Origin: an uncultured Eubacteriales bacterium
GTDB lineage: Bacteria > Bacillota > Clostridia > Oscillospirales > Butyricicoccaceae
Length of the DNA stretch: 23,743 nucleotides
Assembly: GCA_910586105.1 (NCBI GenBank)
Contig: CAJUGU010000051.1
Coordinates: 1-23,743 of the forward strand
Reading direction: 5' to 3'
Position numbers and translations under genes: made by a program. Below, in pieces: positions 7,575 to 14,326 of the stretch. Under the pieces are notes generated by a model, which worked only from the letters and a program-made list of their open reading frames with translations, searched no databases and had not been told where the DNA came from. Position 1 is the first letter of the stretch; every line of letters begins with the position of its first letter.

Positions 7575-8562
7575 CCATCTTTCCCGCCTGCCCCGTCTGG
7601 CATGGGGCGCGGCGGCATCCCTGCTGACATTTGGGGCAGGCAAAAAGAAAACAACCATCGGCGGACAGGCGCTGATCGAGGGTATTATGATGAAGGGCCC
7701 GAAAAAGACCTGCATCTGCGTCCGCAAACCGGACAAGGAACTGGTGTTCCGGGAGGAGGACGCGAAAAAGGCGGCGGCGTTCTGGAAGCTGCCGGTCTTC
7801 CGCGGCATGTACGGCCTGTTCACCGCAATGAAGGAAGGGGTTGACGCGATCAATTTTTCGGCGTCCTTTTTCGAGGAGGAGGAGGCCGAGCCTTCCCAAT
7901 TCGAGCGGTGGCTGGAACAAAAGCTCAGCTCGGACAAGCTGGAAAAGGCAGTCATGGGGATCGCGATGGCTGTCGGCATCGGCATGCCGGTCGTGCTGTT
8001 TTTCGTGCTCCCGGCGCTGCTGGTGGGGCTGGTCCCGCAAAGCGCGCCGTTCTGGACGCGGAACATCCTGGAAAGCGCGGTGCGCATCGCGATCTTCCTG
8101 GCGTTCATGTGGTCGGTGTCGCATATGAAGGATATCCGGCGCACGTTTGAATACCACGGCGGCGAACACAAGACGATCTTCTGCTACGAGGACGGGCTCC
8201 CGCTGACGGTGGAAAACGTGCGGGGTATGCCGCGGTTCCATCCGCGGTGCGGCACGAGCTTCCTGTTCGTGATGATCCTCATCAGCATCGTCGTTTTTAC
8301 GGTGGTCTTTTCGCTCGTCGCGACGGTGGACCCGTGGCTGCGGATGGCGCTGCGGCTGCTGATGCTGCCGTTCGTGGTGGGCATCGCCTACGAGATCAAC
8401 CGGTACGCGGGGCGGTATGACAATGCGCTGACGAACGTGCTCCGCTGGCCGGGCATCCAAATGCAGCATTTGACGGTGTTTGAGCCGGACGACGGCATGA
8501 TCGAGGTCGCGATCGAAGCGATGCGGCGCGTGATCCCGGACGACGGGAGCGACAACTGGTAA
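7567..8562 (+). CDS. DUF1385 family membrane protein (YqhQ-like)
   Basis: This 331-residue member of the DUF1385 family has no established biochemical function. The family signatures are clear: IGGQALIEGIMMKGPKK at about 32-48, FEYHGGEHKTIFCYED with conserved His and Cys near 198-213, RFHPRCGTSFLF, and YEINRYAGR. Four or more hydrophobic segments lie between about residues 128 and 280. The start overlaps the end of the histidine kinase gene (ATGAGTAA), with GGAGG 6 nt upstream, which implies coupled translation. In Clostridia this family often sits next to prmC, as it does here. The conserved HGGEHK and HPRCG motifs suggest metal binding or an enzymatic site, but that is inference. Confidence 0.9.
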   Translation: MSNHLSRLPRLAWGAAASLLTFGAGKKKTTIGGQALIEGIMMKGPKKTCICVRKPDKELVFREEDAKKAAAFWKLPVFRGMYGLFTAMKEGVDAINFSASFFEEEEAEPSQFERWLEQKLSSDKLEKAVMGIAMAVGIGMPVVLFFVLPALLVGLVPQSAPFWTRNILESAVRIAIFLAFMWSVSHMKDIRRTFEYHGGEHKTIFCYEDGLPLTVENVRGMPRFHPRCGTSFLFVMILISIVVFTVVFSLVATVDPWLRMALRLLMLPFVVGIAYEINRYAGRYDNALTNVLRWPGIQMQHLTVFEPDDGMIEVAIEAMRRVIPDDGSDNW

Positions 8563-8655
8563 ATAAACGGCCCGTGGGATCTTCCCCGGGGCTTCTGGGG
8601 ACGCGGCGCGTTCCTGTCAAACAGAAAGGATTGCTCAAATTGGGGGTGGGCTGCT

Positions 8656-9534
8656 ATGGCAATGACTATCAATGAATTGTACCTGGAGCTGTTCAAGCGG
8701 TTCCGGCAGGAAGGGACGCCTTCGCCGGCGCTGGAAGCGCGGGAGCTGACCGCTTATGTTTGCCATGCGGACAAGCGGCGCACGGCGAGCTGGGCGCACC
8801 TGTATCTGGACGACGACACCATCGGGCAGGCCAACCGGTTGGCCAAGCGGTACCTGGACGGGGAGCCGTTGGCGTACCTGCTGGGCGAATGGGATTTTTA
8901 TGGGCTGACGTTCCGGGTGACCCCGGCGGCGCTGATCCCGCGTTCGGATACGGAAGCGTTGTGCGAGCTGGCGGTGCGGCGGGCGCAGGAGGTCATGGAG
9001 CCGCGGGTGCTGGACCTGTGCTGTGGCTCGGGCTGCATTGGCATTGCGCTGCTGCACGAGGTCGAGGACGCGACGGTCTATGCGGCGGACCTGTCGGAAG
9101 ACGCGCTGCTGCTGGCGGTCGAAAATGCGAAAGAGCTGGGGGTATCCGCGCGGTTCCAGCCGGTGCGCTGCAATGCGCTGGTGGAACCGCCTTCGGCGCT
9201 GGGGGCGTTCCATATCATTGTCTGCAACCCGCCCTACATCAGCAAGGAGGAGCTGCTCCATCTGGATCGGAGCGTCGCTGCCTATGAGCCGCGCATGGCG
9301 CTGTACGGAGGCCCGGATGGGTTGGATTTTTACCGGTCGATCACCTCTTACTGGATGGAAGCGCTCGTCCCTGGCGGGATGCTGTATTTTGAATGCGGCT
9401 GGAACCAGGCGGGCTCGGTCGTCGAGCTTTGCGAAAAAGCCGGGCTGCTGGACGTCCGGATCCACGAGGACCTTTCGGGGATCCAGCGGGTGGTGAGCGC
9501 CCGGGCGCGGCGCGGCGGCGAACTCCGCCTCTGA
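8656..9534 (+). CDS. prmC: Peptide chain release factor N5-glutamine methyltransferase
   Basis: PrmC/HemK methylates the Gln of the GGQ motif in release factors RF1 and RF2, using S-adenosylmethionine, in the cytoplasm. The 292-residue protein has the N-terminal helical substrate-binding domain with EPLAYLLGEWDFYGL. The Rossmann methyltransferase domain has VLDLCCGSGCIGIAL (SAM loop) and the catalytic NPPYIS motif near residue 193. The usual IPRPET/DTE segment reads IPRSDTE, a conservative oddity. A GGGGGTGGG ribosome binding site precedes the ATG; a second Met two codons later is possible. The frequent neighbour prfA is not beside it. A hairpin-rich repeat region with a terminator follows. 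Confidence 0.93.
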   Translation: MAMTINELYLELFKRFRQEGTPSPALEARELTAYVCHADKRRTASWAHLYLDDDTIGQANRLAKRYLDGEPLAYLLGEWDFYGLTFRVTPAALIPRSDTEALCELAVRRAQEVMEPRVLDLCCGSGCIGIALLHEVEDATVYAADLSEDALLLAVENAKELGVSARFQPVRCNALVEPPSALGAFHIIVCNPPYISKEELLHLDRSVAAYEPRMALYGGPDGLDFYRSITSYWMEALVPGGMLYFECGWNQAGSVVELCEKAGLLDVRIHEDLSGIQRVVSARARRGGELRL

Positions 9535-9540
9535 GCGGAT

Positions 9541-9584
9541 GTCCTCCGCGGACGGCGCCAAAGGGCTCTGCCCTTTGGGATCCC
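9541..9584 (+). repeat. Partial copy of the GC-rich hairpin repeat
   Basis: GTCCTCCGCGGACGGCG is followed by a hairpin with arms CCAAAGGGC and GCCCTTTGG (9558-9578, 3-nt loop) and then GATCCC. It is a diverged tandem neighbour, 62 bp upstream of the full copy starting at 9603, and matches only its first half. Confidence 0.7.
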
Positions 9585-9602
9585 GCCCCTCGCCGGGGAG
9601 GC

Positions 9603-9740
9603 GTCCTGCGCGGACGGCGCCAGAGGGGCTCGCCCCTCTGGACTCCCATTTCCGCCTGCGGGCGGGACGGGGGCTTTGGGCGCATGCCGGCTCTTTGCAC
9701 GGCGCGGGCCAGCCCGCCAGAACGGCGGCGGGCTGGCGCC
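9603..9740 (+). repeat. Composite two-hairpin GC-rich repeat, copy B
   Basis: GTCCTGCGCGGACGGCG leads into a perfect 9-bp hairpin (CCAGAGGGG / CCCCTCTGG, 9620-9641), then ACTCCC and TTTCCG. After a variable middle comes a second hairpin with CCCGCCAGAACGGCGGCGGG at its core. The order and sequence of the modules match copy A on the opposite strand at 3163-3305. In this copy the second hairpin doubles as the terminator after prmC. Confidence 0.75.
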
Positions 9741-9747
9741 GTTTTTT
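9701..9747 (+). terminator. Intrinsic terminator after prmC
   Basis: CCAGCCCGCC pairs with GGCGGGCTGG, extended by an outer GGCGC/GCGCC pairing with a small bulge, and is followed directly by GTTTTTTG. This is a strong rho-independent terminator on the plus strand, upstream of the recA promoter. Confidence 0.8.
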
Positions 9748-9778
9748 GACGCCGGCGGGCTGGATTTTGGGGAAACGC

Positions 9779-9807
9779 TTGTATTTCAGACGCGGCTGTG
9801 CTATGAT
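9779..9807 (+). promoter_or_regulatory. recA promoter (-35 TTGTAT, 17 bp, extended -10 TATGAT)
   Basis: The -35 hexamer TTGTAT (9779-9784) and the -10 hexamer TATGAT (9802-9807) are exactly 17 bp apart. A TG at 9799-9800 gives an extended -10. The recA start is 44 nt further on. An imperfect dyad GAAA-N8-TTTC (9772-9787) overlaps the -35 and is a candidate LexA-type operator, but it is not a clean match to the Gram-positive SOS box. Confidence 0.75.
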
Positions 9808-9850
9808 AGGGGCAGCGTGAAATGTACATTTTTGGAGGGTTACGAAGACT

Positions 9851-11071
9851 ATGGCACAGAAAAAACAGCCTTTGCCGAAGATAAAACCGGCTGAGGACAA
9901 GCAGAAAGCGCTGGCGAAGGTGCTCAGCGAACTGGAAAAGGCGCACGGCAAGGGCACCATCATGCGGCTGGGGGAAAACACTGGCCTGAACGTCGATCAT
10001 ATTTCGACCGGCTCGATCGGTCTGGATGTGGCGTTGGGCATCGGCGGCCTGCCGAAGGGGCGGATTATTGAGATTTATGGGCCGGAATCCTCTGGTAAGA
10101 CGACGCTGGCGCTGCACTGTGTCGCGCAGGCGCAGAAGGCGGGCGGCGAAGCGGCGTTCGTCGACGCGGAGCACGCGCTCGATCCGATTTATGCCCGCGC
10201 GCTGGGCGTGGATATCGACTCGCTGCTGGTGTCGCAGCCCGACTGCGGCGAGCAGGGGCTGGAAGTCGCCGACGCGCTTGTGCGTTCGGGCGCGCTGGAT
10301 ATTGTGGTCGTTGACTCGGTCGCCGCGCTCGTGCCCCGCGCGGAGATCGAGGGCGAAATGGGGGACGCCTTTGTCGGCCTCCATGCCCGTTTGATGAGTC
10401 AGGCGCTGCGCAAGCTTGCGGGTTCGATTGCGAAATCAAACTGTGTTGTGATCTTTATTAACCAGCTGCGCGAAAAGGTCGGCGTGATCTATGGCAACCC
10501 CGAGGTCACGACCGGCGGGCGCGCCCTGAAGTTTTACGCCTCGGTGCGCATCGACGTCCGCCGCGCCGACCAGCTGAAAAACGGCAGCGAGATCATTGGC
10601 AACCATACCCGCTGCAAGGTGGTCAAGAACAAGGTCGCGCCGCCGTTTAAGGAAGCCGAATTTGATATCATGTATGGCGAAGGCATTTCCTTTACCGGCG
10701 AGCTGGTTGACATGGGCGTGGAGTTCGATCTCGTTCAGAAGTCCGGCGCATGGTATTCGCGCAACGGCGCGCGTCTGGGGCAGGGGCGCGACGCGGCGAA
10801 GCTGTATTTTAAGGAGCATCCGGACGAGGCGGACGTGCTGCACAAGGAGATCATGGAAGCGGTGGCCAAGCAGCAGGCGGAGATTGCCGCCAACCGGAAG
10901 AACAACAAGACCGTGAAGGCGCACGCCGCGGAGGACGAAGCCGATGAAGTTGACGAAGCGGAAGCGGCGGCGGAACCGGCAGCCGAGGCAAAGAAGGGCA
11001 AGAGCCGCAGCTCGGCGGCGCGCGCGGTATCCATCGACGCCGATGATTTTGACGACGATCTGGAGCTTTGA
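9851..11071 (+). CDS. recA: Recombinase RecA with long acidic C-terminal tail
   Basis: RecA is the strand-exchange ATPase of homologous recombination and the activator of LexA cleavage. Visible motifs are Walker A GPESSGKT (77-84), the catalytic Glu107 in FVDAEHALDP, Walker B VVVDS (152-156) and the L2-flanking FINQLREKVG (202-211). The core ends near residue 345. The remaining 60 residues form a long tail rich in Glu, Asp and Ala with a short KKGKSR patch, so the protein (406 residues) is longer than the usual 340-360. The L1 region reads GDAFVGLHAR, where GDSHVGLQAR is common, and QPDCGEQ replaces the usual QPDTGEQ. ATG 9851 lies about 10 nt after GGAGGG. recX follows 35 nt downstream. Confidence 0.98.
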   Translation: MAQKKQPLPKIKPAEDKQKALAKVLSELEKAHGKGTIMRLGENTGLNVDHISTGSIGLDVALGIGGLPKGRIIEIYGPESSGKTTLALHCVAQAQKAGGEAAFVDAEHALDPIYARALGVDIDSLLVSQPDCGEQGLEVADALVRSGALDIVVVDSVAALVPRAEIEGEMGDAFVGLHARLMSQALRKLAGSIAKSNCVVIFINQLREKVGVIYGNPEVTTGGRALKFYASVRIDVRRADQLKNGSEIIGNHTRCKVVKNKVAPPFKEAEFDIMYGEGISFTGELVDMGVEFDLVQKSGAWYSRNGARLGQGRDAAKLYFKEHPDEADVLHKEIMEAVAKQQAEIAANRKNNKTVKAHAAEDEADEVDEAEAAAEPAAEAKKGKSRSSAARAVSIDADDFDDDLEL

Positions 11072-11106
11072 CCGCCTTTGCGGGCAGGCTTGATTAGGAG
11101 CACATC

Positions 11107-11628
11107 ATGCAGGGACTTTCATGGGAACCCGAAGAAGGGAAGGAGCCGGAGACGCGCGAGGAGCTGGAACAGCGTTACCGCCGCGCGTTGGATGCTGCCG
11201 GGAAGCAGCTTTCGATCCGTGCGCTGAGCGAGGCGATGCTGCGCAAAAAGCTGCTCGAAAAGGGGCACGCCGAGGACGCGGCAGAATACGCCGTCGCATG
11301 GCTGCTCGAACGCGGCCTGCTGAACGACGCCGAGCTGGCCGCCGCAACCGTCCGCGCCTGCGCCCGCAAGGGCTATGGCGCGATGCGCGCGCGGCAGGAG
11401 CTGTGGCGGCGCGGCATTCCGAACGAGATCTCCGACATTGCGCTGGAAGGCTTTGAAGCCGATACCGGGCAGTTGGTGAAGCTGCTCGACAAGCGTTTGC
11501 GCGGGGACCTGTCCGACCGGCGGGAAATCGAAAAGGCGATCGCGGCGCTTCAGCGCCGCGGCTTCCGTTGGGGGGATATCCGCGCGGCGCTCGATGCGTA
11601 TGCGGAAGCCCTTGCGGAGGAAGACTGA
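11107..11628 (+). CDS. recX: RecA regulator RecX
   Basis: RecX binds RecA filaments and limits or modulates their activity. The 173-residue protein is of normal length and consists of the repeated three-helix modules typical of the family. It has the pattern LSIRALSEAMLRKKLLEKGHAEDAA then AWLLERGLLNDAELA, followed by YGAMRARQELWRRGIP and a final RRGFRWGDIRAALD. TTAGGAGCACATC gives a ribosome binding site 6 nt before the ATG. It follows recA closely and should share its promoter, so RecA and its regulator are made together. Confidence 0.93.
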   Translation: MQGLSWEPEEGKEPETREELEQRYRRALDAAGKQLSIRALSEAMLRKKLLEKGHAEDAAEYAVAWLLERGLLNDAELAAATVRACARKGYGAMRARQELWRRGIPNEISDIALEGFEADTGQLVKLLDKRLRGDLSDRREIEKAIAALQRRGFRWGDIRAALDAYAEALAEED

Positions 11629-11686
11629 GGAAGGACGGCGCGGGCGCGCCGCGTCCCGGTCTGCGCCGAAACGGTAAGGAGACAAC

Positions 11687-13012
11687 ATGCAAACGAAAAT
11701 AGGACTGATCTCCCTCGGCTGCGCCAAGAATCTGGTCGACAGTGAGCATATGCTGGCGCGTCTGCGCGCGGCGGGCTGCACGGTCGTAGAGGATATGGCG
11801 CAGGCCGAGGTTGCGATCGTAAATACGTGCGGCTTCATCGAAGCCGCGAAAAGCGAAGCCATCCGCACCATTCTGGAGGTTGCGGCGTATAAGAAGACGG
11901 GCGGGCTGCGCGGCCTGATCGTCACCGGCTGCCTGGCTCAGCGCTACCGGGACGAGATCGAGGCCGAGCTGCCCGAGGTCGACGCGATCCTGGGCACGGG
12001 CAGCTATGACGACATCGTTTCCGCCGTCGGCGATGTGCTGAACGGCAAAAAGGCGGCGTATTTCGCCGACCTGACGGCGGCGGCGCTCGAAGGGGAACGC
12101 GAACGGCTGACCCCGCCCTGGACGGCGTACCTCAAGATTGCCGAAGGCTGTTCCAACCGCTGCGCTTACTGTATCATCCCGAAGCTGCGCGGCCCTTACC
12201 GCAGCCGGGAACTGGACGCGCTGCTGGACGAAGCGCGGGGGCTGGCGGCGTCCGGCGTGAAGGAATTGATCGTGATCGCGCAGGATATTACGAAATACGG
12301 GATCGATCTGTATGGCGAACGCCGTCTGCCCGCCCTGCTGCGCGAGCTTTGCAAGCTGGATTTCACCTGGATCCGGCTGCATTATCTGTACCCCGACCAG
12401 ATCACGGACGAGCTGGTGCGCACGATCGCCGAGGAACCGAAGATCGTGAAATATCTGGATATCCCGATTCAGCACGTGTCCAAGCGGCTGCTGCGGGCGA
12501 TGCACCGCCCGGGCGACCGGGCTTCCTTCACGGGGCTGCTGAACGCTCTGCGGGAGCATATCCCCGGGCTGACGCTGCGCACCAGTTTAATTGTCGGCCT
12601 GCCGGGCGAGACCGAGGAGGAATTCGCCGAGCTGTGCGAATTTTTGCAGGAGGTACGGATCGAACGGGTCGGCGTATTCGAGTATTCGCCCGAGGAAGGC
12701 ACCGAAGCGGCCGAGCTGCCCGGACAGATCGACGGGGAGACCAAGCAGACGCGCCGCCTGATTGTGGAAGAACTGCAATCGGGCGTGATCGACGATTATA
12801 ACGCGTCCCGCCTGCACCAGACCCTTGACGTGCTCTGTGAGGGCTGGGACGAGGAGCAGCGGCTGTATATCGGGCGCAGCTATGCGGATTCGGTCGAGGT
12901 CGACGGCGCGGTGTATTTCGCGTCGGAGGAAGCGGTCGACGCGGGCAGCTTTGTCCGGGTGCAGATCGACGACAGCCTTGGCGCGGATCTGGTCGGGACG
13001 CGCGTCGGCTGA
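11687..13012 (+). CDS. rimO: Ribosomal protein S12 methylthiotransferase RimO
   Basis: RimO is a radical-SAM enzyme that adds a methylthio group to the conserved Asp of ribosomal protein S12. The 441-residue protein shows the N-terminal UPF0004 domain with three cluster cysteines (Cys12 in LGCAKN, Cys48 in NTCGF, Cys82 in TGCLAQ). The radical-SAM CxxxCxxC motif follows (Cys155, Cys159, Cys162 in EGCSNRCAYC). The PKLRGPYRSR stretch after it favours RimO over the related tRNA enzyme MiaB. A C-terminal TRAM-like domain occupies about the last 65 residues. AAGGAGACAAC precedes the ATG. It sits between recX and pgsA, a common clostridial neighbourhood. Confidence 0.96.
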   Translation: MQTKIGLISLGCAKNLVDSEHMLARLRAAGCTVVEDMAQAEVAIVNTCGFIEAAKSEAIRTILEVAAYKKTGGLRGLIVTGCLAQRYRDEIEAELPEVDAILGTGSYDDIVSAVGDVLNGKKAAYFADLTAAALEGERERLTPPWTAYLKIAEGCSNRCAYCIIPKLRGPYRSRELDALLDEARGLAASGVKELIVIAQDITKYGIDLYGERRLPALLRELCKLDFTWIRLHYLYPDQITDELVRTIAEEPKIVKYLDIPIQHVSKRLLRAMHRPGDRASFTGLLNALREHIPGLTLRTSLIVGLPGETEEEFAELCEFLQEVRIERVGVFEYSPEEGTEAAELPGQIDGETKQTRRLIVEELQSGVIDDYNASRLHQTLDVLCEGWDEEQRLYIGRSYADSVEVDGAVYFASEEAVDAGSFVRVQIDDSLGADLVGTRVG

Positions 13013-13031
13013 CAGGAGGGATGGTTTTCGT

Positions 13032-13709
13032 ATGACGACTGCAAATAAAATCACGCTGGCGCGGATCGCGATGATTCCCTTTTTCGTCGTGTTCGCGCTT
13101 TTGGAGGGCTGGCAATGGCAGCTTGCGGCGCTCGCGCTGTTCTGCGTGGCGTCGTTCACCGACTTTCTGGACGGTTACATCGCCCGGAAATACAATCAAG
13201 TGACCGATTTCGGCAAATTTGTCGACCCCCTGGCGGACAAACTGCTGGTAACGGCGGCGTTGGTAATCTTTGTCGGGCAGGGGCTGCTGGCGAGCTGGAT
13301 GGTGTTTATCATCCTCGCGCGCGAATTTATTATCACGAGCCTGCGCAACGTCGCGGCGGCGAAGGGGCAGGTCATGGCGGCGGCATGGTCGGGCAAAGTA
13401 AAGACCTGCGTCCAGATCGCGGGCGTGATCCTGATCTTCGCGATTGTGGCCTGGTGGGGCTGGCTGACGGCAAACAGCCAGTTCGGCGTTACGGTGTTTA
13501 CGAATGGCGCGGCGGCGTCCTCGATCGGGGTAATCGGCGGCGCGGACGGCCCCACGGCGATCCTGACCGCAGGCAGCGGCCACCCGCTGGCGGGCGTTAC
13601 GAACCTAATCGGGCTGGTTATGACGCTGGTCACGTTGTATTCGGGGTATGATTATATGAAACGCAACTGGGATCTGGTCGCGGAAGGCGCGACCCGCCCG
13701 AAAAAGTGA
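13032..13709 (+). CDS. pgsA: CDP-diacylglycerol-glycerol-3-phosphate 3-phosphatidyltransferase with unusual insert
   Basis: PgsA makes phosphatidylglycerophosphate from CDP-diacylglycerol and glycerol-3-phosphate, the committed step to phosphatidylglycerol. The start at 13032 follows AGGAGGGATG and gives 225 residues; longer in-frame readings overlap rimO. The catalytic CDP-alcohol phosphotransferase motif D-G-x2-A-R-x8-G-x3-D-x3-D is complete (Asp47, Gly48, Ala51, Arg52, Gly61, Asp65, Asp69). Several membrane helices are present. Residues about 145-187, before the last helix, form a Gly/Ala-rich insert containing SIGVIGGADGPTAI (164-177). This closely resembles the Na+-site signature of decarboxylase beta subunits (OadB/GcdB family) and is not part of the classical PgsA fold. 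The reading frame is intact through it. Confidence 0.93.
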   Translation: MTTANKITLARIAMIPFFVVFALLEGWQWQLAALALFCVASFTDFLDGYIARKYNQVTDFGKFVDPLADKLLVTAALVIFVGQGLLASWMVFIILAREFIITSLRNVAAAKGQVMAAAWSGKVKTCVQIAGVILIFAIVAWWGWLTANSQFGVTVFTNGAAASSIGVIGGADGPTAILTAGSGHPLAGVTNLIGLVMTLVTLYSGYDYMKRNWDLVAEGATRPKK

Positions 13710-13718
13710 GGTGCGCCT

Positions 13719-14243
13719 GTGAACGTACAGATACGGTTTGCGCAGGCGCAGGATATCCCGCGCCTGCTGCGGTTTATCAGCGGGCTTGCCGTCTATCAGC
13801 ACATGGAAGACGAGGTCGCGGTAACGGCGGAGCTGCTGCAAAAATGGCTTTTCGAGCATAAAATGGCAGAGGTGCTCCTTGCCGAGCTGGACGGGAAAGC
13901 GGTCGGCTTTGCGCTGTTTTTCCCGACCTTTTCGGCATTCCCGGGGCTTCCGGGGCTGTACTTGCAGGATTTGTTTGTCGACCCGGAGTGTCGCGGCGCG
14001 GGCTGCGGACGGATGCTGATGCAGCGGCTGGCGCAGCTTGCGGTCGAGCGCGGTTATGGCAGCGTCGAATGGGCGTGCTTGGACTGGAACCAGCCGAGCA
14101 TTGATTTTTATGGGTCGCTGGGCGCAAAGCCCATGCCGGACTGGACGAATTACCATTTGACCGGCGACGCGCTGCGCGCGCTGGGGCAGACGGACGCCGA
14201 CCGGCGATGCTGCGCCCCCGGCGAACTTACAGTCTGCCGGTGA
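13719..14243 (+). CDS. GNAT family N-acetyltransferase
   Basis: This is a 174-residue acetyltransferase of the GNAT fold. The acetyl-CoA binding signature is FVDPECRGAGCGRMLMQRL, at about residues 87-105, and C-terminal motif B has DWNQPSIDFYGSLGAKPM. This pattern is close to diamine/polyamine-type (spermidine N1-acetyltransferase-like) GNATs, but the substrate cannot be fixed. The GTG start at 13719 follows GAGGTG and lies 9 nt after the pgsA stop, so it is probably co-transcribed with pgsA. The last about 20 residues are Arg/Cys-rich and may be poorly conserved. Confidence 0.88.
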   Translation: MNVQIRFAQAQDIPRLLRFISGLAVYQHMEDEVAVTAELLQKWLFEHKMAEVLLAELDGKAVGFALFFPTFSAFPGLPGLYLQDLFVDPECRGAGCGRMLMQRLAQLAVERGYGSVEWACLDWNQPSIDFYGSLGAKPMPDWTNYHLTGDALRALGQTDADRRCCAPGELTVCR

Positions 14244-14326
14244 GCCTGCGCCGGCAGGCGTAAGCGCACCGGACGGCACGGCTTTTCGGATCCCTTATCA
14301 ATTTTGAGAACAAGGAGTTTTTTTGC

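Larger units (their letters stand above)
9535..9850. other. Intergenic region prmC-recA
   Basis: About 316 bp lie between prmC and recA. They contain a partial and a full copy of a GC-rich hairpin repeat, an intrinsic terminator and the recA promoter and leader. Open frames across it are shadows of the palindromic GC-rich repeats and no gene is supported. Confidence 0.75.

Noticed and set aside
6024..8171. 715-codon minus-strand open frame opposite the histidine kinase and DUF1385 genes
   Set aside because: It is antisense to two genes with intact family motifs; its translation is low-complexity and His/Asp/Arg-rich, typical of an antisense frame.
9535..9700. CRISPR-like array from the repeated hairpins
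   Set aside because: The repeats are palindromic, differ from each other, and lack regular spacers or cas genes.
14244..14326. T-box or other riboswitch leader upstream of cysS
   Set aside because: The gap is only 83 bp, with one small GC hairpin and no T-box sequence or terminator.
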